This document shows, piece by piece, positions 19,281 to 31,697 of a DNA stretch of 64,000 bases. Origin of the DNA: Tenodera sinensis. Its lineage: Eukaryota; Arthropoda; Insecta; Mantodea; Mantidae. Under the pieces are notes generated by a model that made no database searches, was not told the DNA's origin, and was given only the letters and a program-made list of their open reading frames with translations. Location of the stretch: positions 57,550,971 through 57,614,970 of the forward strand of contig CM060972.1 of NCBI GenBank assembly GCA_030765045.1, read 5' to 3'. The position numbers and the translations under genes are program-made. Position 1 is the stretch's first letter. Each line of letters opens with the position of its first letter.

Positions 19281-22200
19281 TATGCCTTCCTACGATAGGG
19301 GCAGGCGGTAACAAGTGCTGTCGATGCTGAGAGGCCAAACACTGTGCAGCCCGTTCGGAGCAGCCCGGTATTTTCTCATAGCATAGAGCCAAAATGTAAT
19401 TGATTATACCCTGTGACCAATTGTATGATTAAAAAGTCAGCATTAATATAACAACATCAAAGATATTTGTTGTGTTATTACCACCAGATGTTTCCTGTCT
19501 TTCCTACATTGCAGCATCTCGCATGCCTCAAACTATTTTCTGTTTCCCTGTGGCAGCACTACAGAGCATGGTAACATCACATGCTGAGGCCGTCTTCTGT
19601 GTGAGCATGTTCAGCAGTGAGAGCTGATGTCACACCGGCGCTACCTGTCCTCCCCTAAGTTAAATAATATAATTTTGGATGTACACAACAGACAATCCAA
19701 AAGGCATTTCAGGGAGTGTTTTGAGCAATGGACAAAACACCAGAGCTGTTGTATTGTGTCTAAAGAAAAATACTTTGAAGGTTTTTAAATGAATTTTAAT
19801 AAAGGTAAGCAGTATTTTCCAGCAAAAATACTGGTTATTGTTGGTTTTCTTAATGCTGAGTTGGAATTAGTACCATTGGTATCACTTATGTTTTACTTAT
19901 ACGAACATGCCATGTTAGGTTTTGGAGTTTCTGTTGTGGTGATGGTCTATTGTGGTGGCAAAATCTACTTCCAGAGGAGATTTGGTGACAGCAAATCAAA
20001 ATTCATTAGCTGTGGGGTGTGTTTTGAAATAAAGGTCTCCCACATGTCCAGTTCTGCCTTATAACTGGTTGGTTTGATTAGTGTAATATTCAGTTTAATG
20101 TTATGGTTGGTCATCCAGAAATGGTATGATACTGCAGATTTCTCCTTCTGTTTGTGTTTTGGGCATTTCGTATGTTCCTTTAGCCTAGTTTACAGATTTC
20201 TGTTTGCCTAGCCTATATATACTTTACTATAATTGGAACAGTTGATTCTGTAGATTCCAGCCTTTTTATTTTGTGATTTAGTCTTTTAACTTATTGCCAA
20301 GTAATTTTTCTATACTGAATTTGTTCTGTGGGCTAAGCTGATGTTACGTTTGAGGAAAATCTTTTTAAATTTGTAAAATGTTCTTGGATTATATGCCAGT
20401 TTCTTGAACTCAACTGGTTTTCTTCTTGGATGAGATTTGTGGTCTCTTTGATGAGTTTCTGTCATTTATGATCCTTAGAATAGTAGAGGCATATACACGA
20501 AAGTGTGCTTTTTTAATTTTTTCTTCCAAAATATAGTATGAAGTGTATTCTTTCATGTCTGTTAGTGTAAAGTGTTAAGTGTAAGTGTATGCCTTGGATA
20601 TGAATGAACTTTCCATTGGAATACAGCATGATGTTAGACCTTACATGCTATAGCTGAATCTTGAGAATAGCAAAGATGTGTGAGCCAGCTTGTCAGCCAG
20701 GGCTGGCTATTATGCTGCCATAGCAGCTCTCTGAGAGAACATAGCAATATATCAAACAGAGGATGCTGTTTATTTTCAATCCTTAACCCTCATAAATGGT
20801 TATTCCTTAACCATTTTAAGGGTTTTGTAAATAGTTTTTACCAGAATGTAGTCCTGCCCATATAGGGTACCTGTATAGTTCAGTCTGTTGCTTTTAAAGA
20901 AGGCTGTAACATGTATTCTGGTGGCTTGCTGTTATTGGATTAAATTTTATTTAGTACATTTATGTCGGGTTGCAAGAAAACTGTCATGTAAGTAGCTACT
21001 CAGGTCTTTAGTTAATTACTGGGTTCACTAAGGAAGTCTCTAAACTTCAATGAGTTGCAGCAAAGACATCAGACAACTCATTTGCTACTCCCATCTTTAA
21101 GAAGGCAGTTGTAGTTTGATAGAGTCAGTGTAGTCGGTTATATAGTAATCTTAATCACACGTATGATGTTACTGCAACAAACAAATGCCATGTCTTCAGG
21201 GTTGAACTTCTAATTTTGTTGTTGATGAAGTTTCGTGTTTTCTGCAAGCGAAAATGTAGAACAAAAGGAATAGAAGTAAACCTTTCTCTTAAAGGAACAA
21301 CATATTATCAGCATTAAATTCAGAAAATAAGAATAGTATAAAATAAAGTCACAGACGCAGTTATAGATTGAAGTAAGAAAATTGGCAATGTGGAGCTATG
21401 TCCTTAGAATGCAGACTGCTTGGACTTCAATAGAAAAGCAATTAATTAGTGGAAAAGTAACTTGTCCTGTTCCTGAACATTTTACCTGGCCTTTGAATTT
21501 TTATATAACTGTAGATTATAGCACCATTAACATTGGAGAAATTACTAATCATAGAATCCTTGCCTCACTGTTTGTAAATAATTGCCTTGACTGTAAGGCA
21601 TATTTATATATTGTAACCTCACTCGCAATGCTGGGGATCACATGTCTTATTATTCATACTCTACATTTTTAAACATAAATATGATCTTCTATCACAATCT
21701 GAAAGGCTCATGTTGTGTAATAACAAAGGTTTATCAACAAATGGTTGGTTCCATGTAACCAACAGCTGATTTTGTGGCAATATGAACATATGTATGTACC
21801 TACATGCTTCTTGCAGTCAGTTTTTCACTCTGCAATTCATCACAGCAAGATATCCATGAATGTTTGTTTGGAGAACCTAAATATAACTTTAAATTCTATG
21901 TTGTCATATTCCTGAAAGGTACTGAACTATATCTAAAATTCTTCAGTCTTGGTAGAAATGCAGGTTAAGATTTCATATTTGGTAAAACATTTCATATTGC
22001 GAACATTAAAACAAGGAGAAAGGAAGGTCTCCATTTTATCACATTGGATACAGCAGCTTGTCAAAATTGGAAACGTGCTTCACTGTTAAAAATACTGATA
22101 AAAAGTATTTTGTGATGAAAAAAAGATATTCAGGACATATGCAATCTTAACAAAATACATTCAGATCCAATAGAACCTCTTCGCCAGACAAGATTGTATA

Positions 22201-23917
22201 ATGAAGAACAGAATAGAAATACAACACTTCCCGGCATAAAACTATAGTTCTATACACACATCAATCAACAACAATGCATACAGCAATCAATTTTATTTAC
22301 TTGTATCTGAGGATGTCATACTATGAAAAATTAAGAAGAAACCATGCAATGAAAGCAATAATGGCACCAATTCTCTGTTTATAAATCCGAGATTCGATCT
22401 TTAGTGATGCTCGATTGAATAGTATTGTAGATTGGTCATGCAACTCATCTTAGAGACAAATGAACACTTTAGCACTAAAGAAATCTCTAAGTGCTTTCTT
22501 GCAACCCAGCATTAGTGTTGTGCATTTAAAGTTTGTTGTGTAGTAATGATACATCAACAAATCTTTAGTGCACTCTGTGGAATGATAGACTTTCACTAAG
22601 CACAATGAGTGATACACACAGGACAAAATCTGGACCAGCACTTTGCCCAAAGGCAGGCATACTGGTGTATAAAGTACCCCAGTTTTACTTTTTTGCATGT
22701 AGCAACACTGCAAATGATTATATCAGTCTGCTACACTTGTTATTCATTTTATATGTCTGTTAACACAATCAGATTCTATTGTGCAAGTCTGAAGGATTGT
22801 TTATAATCACATTTCTTCAGGATTGTCAAGCTGGGGTATGGAGTACCCTGTGCACTCGTTCACGTAAGTAATTACATCTTACTGACTTATTTTCATTATA
22901 ACACACATATGAGTGTTAATGAAAGCTTTTGTGCATTCGTGTGTGTGATAAATATCCCAAGCTATTACACTGCAACAGTAAAAATGTGCTTCACATAGAG
23001 GAAATGCTCCAGAGAAAATGCTGAAGGTATTCAATGAGCTGCCAGAAGATGACATAATAGCTGCAAATCTGAAAAGCTTAGGTTTCATCCCTAATTTTTC
23101 TTGTACACTTTTCAGACGAGGGAAAGTTTTCACAATGTTCTTCTTCTGCATTATTCAAAGAATTTTTTTCTTCATTTACAGTAATTATCTTTCCTTACAA
23201 TACACTACAATAGTAGTGTTCACTGAATCCTCTACATCACTTTGCACAGAATTAATGTTGTGATATCCTTCTTCAGTTAGTTTTTCACAGAAAGGACTTA
23301 TGAACTGCTGTATATGCAGGCATATTATGAATACTACTTTTACACAGACTCTTTATTTCAGCATGCATTCTTTTATTTTAGACAGTGGTTACTAAAGCCT
23401 CCACTGCGAGCAACATTGTGACAATTATGTAATGTCATATAAACCCAGTATAACCCTAAATGGTTGGGGGTACTGGTTTTAAAATGTAACTATATGTTAT
23501 TAAAGGATATAGTCTGTAAACTGGTGACCAGTTTAAATGTGTAAATATGGTGAAAATATTGAGAAATGAATGTGGGATATAGAGTACCCAATGCACCTGC
23601 TTCTGTGAAAAAGTAGGTGCACCACTCTTGGGTTAATTATCTTCAGTGAGCTAAACTTTATACTATTTGTTTGCATACATCTTTATATAATTTTATTATT
23701 TATTAAGATTAGAAGAAATATTTGTTAATAGTAGTTAGCATATTTCTTGCAAAATGCTAATTTTACAGGTTAACAGTTTTGGTTATAACATATATGAATG
23801 CATACTTTATTTAAATAAGATTGTCCATGAAATTTGTGTTCAGAAATCTCAAATATCTGTCAAATAGCATTTTACAGTTATAATTCACAATATTAATGTA
23901 CTAGGTTCATATTTCAA
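19281..23917. other. 4.6 kb of unrecognised AT-rich DNA
   Basis: I see no supported gene, transposon end or RNA gene. ORFs here (for example 21382-21672 and 22879-23151) are short, AT-rich and without recognisable motifs. Confidence 0.5.
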
Positions 23918-23967
23918 CAGCTTTTAATGTTAATTAAGGAAAATGAAGCTATTAACAGTGAAGCAAC

Positions 23968-24810
23968 AAGATTCTAAAGTAAGAACAAATTAGAAACTAA
24001 AAACTTCACTTATCTTAGTAATGTTGCAATATCTTTTTGCAAAAACTGACTCAAGTTTCGAGTTGACTCTAACTCATTCTCAAAGCTATACAAACAAATT
24101 TGTTACCAAAGCTACAGATATTCATTTTTCTCTGAAAACAAATGCTATGCTCATTTTAATTACCAATCTCTGAAAACAAAAATCTATAAATACAATCTAC
24201 AGAAGGTAATTCAAAGTTCATAACACAGTTCCTGTTTTTTAAAATAAATTTTTTTTCCCAAACCATTAAATCTATAGGTCCACTTAATTGTTTTAATAAT
24301 TTAACTTCTGGATTAATTTCATGATTAAATGACCAAAAATGATCTGCCACAGCTGATTTATCAGTTTGCTTACATTTAATATTTCTACAATATTCTGGTT
24401 TCTAAATGACGTTTAGTTTTACCAATATAAACCTTATCACAACCTAAACAGCTAAATTGATAAATGCCAGATTTTTTATAATTTGGTATTTTATCTTTTT
24501 TAGAAAAATTTAGTAAATTTTGTATATTAAGTTTATTTTGAGGGACCACATTTATTCCATATTCTTTAAAAATCTTTGTAAATTTTTTATTGGCCCTTGG
24601 ATGGTAAGTAAACTTTTTAAAAATACAATTATCTTTCACTTTTTTGAGGGCAGAAGCTTCTTTAACAGCTTTTTGATACTTAAATTTTTCTATCTTTTTA
24701 TGTATAAAATCTGTATTAAAACCATTAATTACTGCAGTGTTAATAATGTGTTTATATACAAAGATAAGTGAAGTTTTAAGTTGCTAATTTGTTCTTACTT
24801 TAGAAGCTTT
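23968..24810 (-). mobile_element. Penelope-like element fragment with inverted terminal repeats
   Basis: The segment is bounded by an inverted repeat of about 43 bp: TTCTAAAGTAAGAACAAATT and following bases at 23972-24015, matched on the other strand at about 24769-24804, with two mismatches. The string AGCTTTTAATGT also occurs as a direct repeat outside each end (about 23919 and 24804), a possible target duplication. Penelope-like elements are known for direct or inverted terminal repeats, so this arrangement fits. Confidence 0.65.
24156..24770 (-). pseudogene. Penelope-like GIY-YIG endonuclease region, frameshifted
   Basis: The minus strand reads INGFNTDFIHKKIEKFKYQK (the linker after the reverse transcriptase), FTYHPRANKKFTKIFKEYGI, then the nuclease GIYQFSCLGCDKVYIGKTKR with both GIY and YIG halves intact and a CxxC-like pair between them. 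A frameshift near 24385 leads to ADHFWSFNHEINPEVKLLKQ and VWEKKFILKNRNCVMNFELP, the usual tail. The reverse transcriptase is missing (5' truncation), so this is a dead copy. It is clearly different in sequence from the GIY-YIG fragment at 8.1 kb, so two Penelope-like lineages are present. Confidence 0.85.
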
Positions 24811-25384
24811 TAATGTCTTTATGGATTATTTTAATATATAATGCTTAGTAAAACTTTAATCATTTTTCTCAAAAGTAGCTTTTGGTGCATATCCTTTGCT
24901 GTTCTGGGCCTCATTTGAATTTTGCAATTCAAGCAAGCAATTCTGACTTGACTAAAGAAAATTTGAACACATATCACTGTTTCTAGCTACTTTCCATAGA
25001 CTACCAAGCGGGGTTAGTGGAGACCCCAAAACTATATTTTTTCTTGTTTTGACATGAAATTAGCAGTTTTACTTAATGATACGTTTTGTTATTGTCAGAT
25101 ATGCTCATTACCTCATATATCTTGTATTGGTTACATAACAAAGTGAATAAGATGAAAATAATATTTATTTTTATTGAGCGAGGTCTCTGTAGATCCCACT
25201 TAGTAGTCAGCATAGTACAAACATTTCTTTTTCAGGATATGATTTCTCTTCATTCCATTGACAATAATTATGCCATTAATAAGCATTTCAGCATGTTCAT
25301 TGTTGAGCATATGAACAGTCATTGTTGTTTTGTCTGACTACCTTTAGGTTATTATTGGGCACTGGTCTGAGAGATTACAAGTGC
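24811..25384. other. AT-rich spacer, nothing recognised
   Basis: No supported feature. Confidence 0.5.
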
Positions 25385-25606
25385 TGTTTGTTTTTTTCTT
25401 CTTTTTGTAGTGTTTAATGCCCGCTTTTACTACTATGGCACTACAGGCGGTGACAGTGATGATAGATGGAATGAAGATGGAGCACCGGTGGAATGAGATG
25501 GCAGGGGAAACCAGAGAACCCAGAGGAAACCTGCCCCAGTGCCGCTTCGTCCACCACGAATCCCACATGCAGTTGCCTGGGATCGAACCTGGGCTGCTTT
25601 GGAGGG
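25385..25606 (-). mobile_element. tRNA-derived SINE, family A, 5'-truncated
   Basis: Same sequence as the 8.45-kb SINE from the 3' end (TAGTGTTTAATGCCCGC on the plus strand) through the central domain to the B box (GGGATCGAACCTGGG), then truncated within the tRNA head. The tail is T/C-rich here rather than (TTG)n. Confidence 0.85.
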
Positions 25607-27985
25607 ATTGTTTAGCTATCTTATATTAACAATTAAGTCTATTTTTCATTTACTTAATGTATTTTGTTATTTTGCATTCATTTCCACTCAAAGACCTTTA
25701 TTATTGTGTGGGGTTTCATTTGACCCCGCTTGGTAGTTGCTGTTGATCCTGGAACTTGGTAGTCTGAAGGTCAATATAATTGTGGTTATTTCTTGACACC
25801 CCCTTGTAAATACCTATGTACAGGATCTGGTACGCTCAAAGGAAGTAAAACACAAAAGACAGTATTAATTTTTTCAAGTTGTTTAATGATGCATTCAGAA
25901 CTGTTATGTACAAAATATTTCAATTTCTGGAACATATCAGCATTTCAACAAATACTCCCAGGCACAAGTGGAATCATTGTAGACAAGAAATATTATCAGA
26001 AATCAGTTCTTTCTGCCTTATTTCATTTGTTGGCACTATTATCATCATAACAATAAGCATAATAATAATTAAGTGTATATGTCTATATATATAAATAGTC
26101 TTCACTAAGAATACATTTTTCATTAAGTTACAGAATTTATACACACAAAAATGGACATGTTTCACAAATCACTCAATATAAACAAAAGTTTTGATCACAA
26201 TATTAAGAAAACCATTTTTTGTTTTCTCTCGTATTCAGTACACTCAAATATCATTGCAGAAGTGTTTATTCTTGCAGGTTGTTTGTTTTGCAAAGCACCA
26301 TTTATGAATGAGCAAATCAATTACACATGCATACACACATAGGAACTACCACTTAGGATACCTACACTGTGTGTTACAAATGCTCACGTTGTTAAGTTTT
26401 GTATTTTAAGAGCACTGCAAGATTTTTGTAGTTATCGTAGTAAAAATTAAATATTTGTTTTACCTTTGTATATTAAAAGCAAGATATTTGTTATAAAAAT
26501 GAAAAAATGTCTTTGCGGGGAAATGACTAGTATTATAACATTGAGATAAGTCAACAACTTAGCTTTGTTAACATCTGAGCTTTTATCTGCTTGCACTCTT
26601 GATAACAAAACTATAATAATGAATATTGTTATTTACATATTTGGTAGGAGTACCAATTTGATTGAAGATTGCTGCTTGTGGGAGTTCAAAGGCACTGTAT
26701 GGCAGTGTTTGTGCTGATGTGACAATAATGCAACACCAAAGCAACTAAACCAGATTCATATTGTAACCAATGGAATGGGAACTCGCTCAATCAGCATGGA
26801 TTAACAAATTTCTGTCTTTATAATGCATGCCAAATGCTATTTGCAGTTTAATGCTGGTAGATATGGATAACGAGTATTATAATTTGATAAGCAATCTGAG
26901 GTTGAAATGCAAACAAAGATACTGAAGAGCTGAAATACACATCAATTGGCTAAACATAAAAATAACCTGCAGTAAAGTGATCCATAGTAAAAGTTGATTT
27001 CATACACAATAGACAGAAACCACTTAATTTTGTGACTCAAGAAAATTATCACTTCCTGCTAGCAACTTTTTGCAGCTCTGTCTCTTGATTTCTTTTCTGC
27101 TCCAGGCAATTTAAATGAATTACTGCACTATACTAGTAGCATAATGATTTTGGGAAGAGAAATGAGTATGACCAAATACATGTGCATTGAATTGATTTTG
27201 CAAGGAGTTGTAATGCAATAAGTATACACATGTGGATGCCATCAATGCTTATATGTATAACTGACCAACAACTTCCTCCACATCGTGCTGGTGCCTATTG
27301 CTCGACATAATGTTGGTACTTCTAGATTTTTGGCACTCCACTCGACTGACCAACTGTTTGTTATTGCTTCCAGAATGTTTATCACACATAATCATTGGCT
27401 ATCAGTACACGAGCTGTTATTGTAATGCAAATATTGACAGTATTCATGTGTGCATTAGGTGACAGCAACCAGTGCTGCCACCAGAATTCTCATCTCTAGA
27501 TGAATCTTGGTTGGACCAGAGCTGTGGGGCGACTTCTCAATAACCTGTTAGTATTACTGTGATCTGTGATGACAAACTGAAATATGACTAAGAATTCCTG
27601 AATTTGCCAGTGATCTTTATGTTCTTGTGCAAAGTTCAAAAGCACTCATCTTGGACTAGACACTTGTCTCATCCACATTTTCAATAACAGTTAAGCAGCA
27701 CTAAATTAAAGGAATGTGAAAGTTTTGAGAAATATTAATTGTGACACTACTGAAAGTTCATTTAAAACAAAGACATACTATCTTCTAAACTGGAATGTAG
27801 AGTTTCTGTGACAATACTGGATGTTCTTTGTTGCAACAAAAATGTGTTATTTATTCATATACAGTATTCATTAATAAAAACACCACCCAGTGCCCAAGAA
27901 TTTCAATTTTCACTCCAAAAATGTTACCCTTATTAATTAAGCAATTAGGAACACAACTGTGTCTCCAACAAAGGAGAACAAGATG
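25607..27985. other. AT-rich spacer, nothing recognised
   Basis: No supported gene or transposon boundary. Confidence 0.5.
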
Positions 27986-28560
27986 AGCATATGGGAGGGA
28001 TTCTGAAACTTCTCAATGGTTTGGATTTTGAGTTAAAAAGTGGGCTGCTAAATTCTGTAAATGTGGTTATACATCCATTTAAGATGATGAGCTATCATGG
28101 CATCCCAAATCCTCTGTGACCGATGAGGTTTAATGAAAATCACAATGCAATACTCAAATCATCGCTGATTGAAGGCGTATGAGTTGGCTAAGACCTGATA
28201 TGCAATGTCTACTATATTTTAAATTAAGTTTTCGACATGAGAGCCCTGCCCTCTACTCAATGGGTACTGCATTTGTTAATAATGGACCAAATGGAATGTT
28301 TTTCAAGAATTAAGCTTGTTTAAATGCATTGTGTTTTTCATAACACCAGGCCAAACACTGTAGAATGAAAAACAAGCCCGGTGGCAACAGGATAAAGTGT
28401 AAACAACCCCAAAAAAGTTTCCTCTGCAGGAAAAGTAATGATTAAGGTTATCTGGGATGGTATGGTGCTCAAAGACTACCTCCAGGACAGAACCATGACC
28501 AAGGATTATTATGCTATACTCCTAGACCTACTGAAGAATGCTAACGTCAATTGCAATTCA
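27986..28560 (+). pseudogene. mariner transposase relic
   Basis: Fragments in order: WFGF-x-VKKWAAKFCKCGYT, then HPKSSVTDEV (first helix-turn-helix and linker), later NPKKVSSAGKVMIKVIWDGM, then DYLQDRTMTKDYYAILLDLL (the VFWDxxGvlLiDyLpxGxTInxxYYaxLLdxL block). Heavily decayed, with several stops. No catalytic residue assignment is reliable. Confidence 0.65.
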
Positions 28561-29736
28561 AACTGAAGCAGACGATTATTTTGTAGAGTTGAACAAACCT
28601 TGTTTTACTGATGATGAAAGTCATTGGATTGATTTACAAGGCAACTATTTCAAAGATAATAGTCAAGTACAAACATTTTTCTTGAATCTTACGTATCCGT
28701 CAAGCTCAGAGCTTTTAGAATGTCCTCTGTATTCTGAACTGTTAAAGTTAACTACAAAGCGGAATGCTTGTTATGTTTTGCACTATACTACGGATCATTT
28801 TATTGCAACAAACTTTATTTCACATTTTAGTGCTTAGCCTAATGTGTATTACAACTCCTCAACTGTTAAACCATTAATTGTTCCAGAACCTTGGACGCCG
28901 TAACTAAGATTTATGACTTTTATATTTTTACACTTATCAGAATTTTGACAGTCAGAATATTACATCCTTGCACTTCAAAAAATATTGAGTCAAATTTTAG
29001 TATGCACTATTAGCAGTACTTATTTATCACATGGATATGATTTTAAACAAACTAACAAATAAAATAAAAAGCTACTATAAGTTTTGCTATATGAATTTTG
29101 GATCATGCCGCGAAGGAAGGTAATGACATCAAATTACAACTCAACCCTGCACTGTAAATGTCTGAACTAAATACTTGTTTTTTCTGGTACTCTTTGCAGC
29201 CAACATTTAGCTAAACTCTGATATGCTTATGTCTTGAGCACAAGTAATACAGCCTCTGTGCAGAACTTATGTACAACCAGGTATCAATTCCTGAGTCTTA
29301 TAAATATAATATCATTTCAAAAAATATACCGTCATCTACTTTTGATACTAACACCAAGAAAAATGTACAAACGTTTTTACAACAAACATTATTTTACAAA
29401 AACATAAATTTACAGCCAAAGTGCAAGCAGAGAGTTGACTGCTTTCCCAAATAAGGAAATGAAGAAGAAATTCTAACCGAAGTAACATGCCTTTCGTACA
29501 AATGGCTCAAAAAATCCTTGAACAATCTTTGCTTTGAAAATGCAAAGCAAAAATTGTTCCCACAGAGAATTCCATAAGCCTGCTAACAACTGAAACAAAA
29601 TTCCCATCTTCCCAAAAGAGGAAGATCGAGCATGTACACGCTGTCAGCTTGTAGTGGCAGTCATATTATCGTAAACTTTTAACATCCTGTCACAGTTTTA
29701 TATACATTTGTGGCATGTATACTACGAAATAAATAA
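28561..29736. other. spacer downstream of the kinase gene
   Basis: A 99-codon plus-strand ORF (28538-28837) overlaps the mariner relic and has no recognisable motif; I do not support it as a gene. The rest is AT-rich. Confidence 0.4.
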
Positions 29737-29742
29737 TTTATT
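29737..29742 (-). promoter_or_regulatory. candidate poly(A) signal of the kinase gene
   Basis: AATAAA on the minus strand about 200 bases after the kinase stop codon. It is the first canonical hexamer I noticed, but the AT-rich 3' region makes chance likely. Confidence 0.35.
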
Positions 29743-29938
29743 ATGCAATACTACATTTGCTTCAGAAATGTACATCAATAAATAATTAAAATTGTTTCAA
29801 TTAGAAACACACTAACATTCTATCACAATTATATTGGATTGCGGGAAAGCAGTTAACGAGTATCACAATTCAACAAAGTGGGGAGCTGTGCCACTTTTGG
29901 AAGCTCAGATGCAACTTTATATTTTGACTACATATTTT

Positions 29939-31697
29939 TTATGACTTGGAGTTACTACCTTGATGAACCTGCAGTTTTCGAATGCGAGATTGAATGGATT
30001 CACATTTTACTTCACACACTCTATTGTACCTGCCTATAGGTTTCACTTCACGTATCACTACTAAGTTTCCACTGCGCAGAAAGTCAACAGTTTTCTTGCC
30101 TGCAGTGTTGCTGTCTGTGCTCGTAACTGTGGGAGCTGCCACTAATTTGCTGCTACTGAGTACCGTGGAAGATGTGTGAGCTGCCTTGGCAAAATGCTTC
30201 TTGGCAGATGTAAACATTTGGCCAATGTCGTTCTTCCTTAGGTGCTCTGTGTCTCTTGTGCCAGCAGCGCCATTCTCGCCAGGGACGGAATTGAAGCGAG
30301 CAAATGCTCTGGAGAATGCTTCATTATATGAATATCTAGGTCTGGATGACATGTTTCTACCTGTTGTCATTGTATCCCATACGTTATGATGGCCGGAAAT
30401 GGAAGACGATGACGAAGAACAGCTGATGTAGCCCCCTGAATTATTGGGATAGAGCCGTGCACCACTGAGTTTTGAATAGCTGTATTCAAGCAGAGAGTCA
30501 TCCAGGGATATTATACTTGAGCGATCACTTGATGAATCTATTGACATTTCACTGACTGTATCACTTCCGGAGTCGCTGCTGGAATGATCGGAATATGATA
30601 TGTGGTGGCTGTTACCTCCTGAATTCTGGTGATGATGGTGTATCAGAAGGTGAGATGTAGTGTGGTGAGGCATGGGGTTTGCTGCAGCTTGGGCCACTTC
30701 GTCATCAGAGTCATCAATAATGTAACATTTTCTGAAGGTATAGACACAGTCTCGATTTTCCAATGTCCGTCGCTGAACAGAAGACGCTGTTGTCACCATG
30801 GTGGATTTCTTGCCCTTCATGTCTGTGCTCGAGACATTGACATTCTTGAAGTTCTGTTCTCTACTGCTGCTGTTTGAAGGCTCACTGCTCTCCAGTCTGT
30901 TGTAGCGCTCAATGACACTTCTAATGGGCATGGTCTGCACAGCTATTGCCTTATTTCTTGTGGATAATAAATATGAGCTGTTGTCAACTTTGGATTCTTT
31001 GACTTCAGCTGCCACAGTCTTGACATTTGTTGATGGCTGACTTGGTGAAGATGTTGCTGGTAACCTATTATTATTATCCACTGCTACAGCTTTACTGTCA
31101 CTGACATCATTATCATTTACTGGCTCTTTAGATGTGGTTTTGTTTTGATTTTCTACAATTACTGCATTGTTGTTTTCTTCCTCAACAGCAACAGAAAGAT
31201 CAGCATAACTCTGTGCTAGACTTTCCATATTTTTCATAAAATTCTTGCGTCTAAATGAGCTCATACCACCCAGCCTATTCTTCTCTGCTGTTGTTGATCC
31301 AGTCTTCCTATTGTCTTCTGTGCTTGGAGACACCACTGGTTTTGCAGTCTCAGCGACAACTTTTGCCACTTCTCTTGACCTGCAGACAGTCACCGTATTG
31401 CCAGCAATTGTGGAAACTGTTTTGGACATTGTCTTTGAAACAACAGAAGTACTAATGGTCTCCGATGTTCTAAGTTTTGCAACAGGAGAAGATGGCGCTG
31501 AGAACTTTCTCGGGGGTGTAACTGCAGAGGATGAAGCAATAACTGGACTGATTTCCTTGGAGGTTGATGGAACCACTTTCTTGCTAGTGACGGCTGGCTC
31601 CGAGATGGCAAGAGAGGTTGCTGTAGAGAGTGGCACCTCTGGGCTGCAGTCTGTGAACCATTTGTGCTGCAGACATTGTGCAGCTGTCAGTCGCTTG
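29939..31697 (-). CDS. Drak: Drak last exon: end of kinase domain and long C-terminal tail
   Basis: Acceptor TTAATTTCAG at 31698; 586 codons including TAA. The first 18 residues (KRLTAAQCLQHKWF) complete the kinase domain. The tail is low-complexity, Ser/Thr/Val-rich, with an acidic-Ser patch (IIDDSDDEV), a His-rich run (HHHHQNSGGNSHH) and a Ser/Asp segment (SSSDSGSDTVSEMSIDSSSD). The last 50 residues look more ordered (FLRSGNLVVIREVKPIGRY, then VCEVKCESIQSRIRKLQ) and are probably conserved among arthropod orthologues; that is inference. ORFs on the opposite strand (e.g. 31245-31787) are shadows. Confidence 0.9.

Noticed and set aside
28538..28837. 99-codon plus-strand ORF
   Set aside because: It starts inside a mariner relic and shows no known motif or coding signature.
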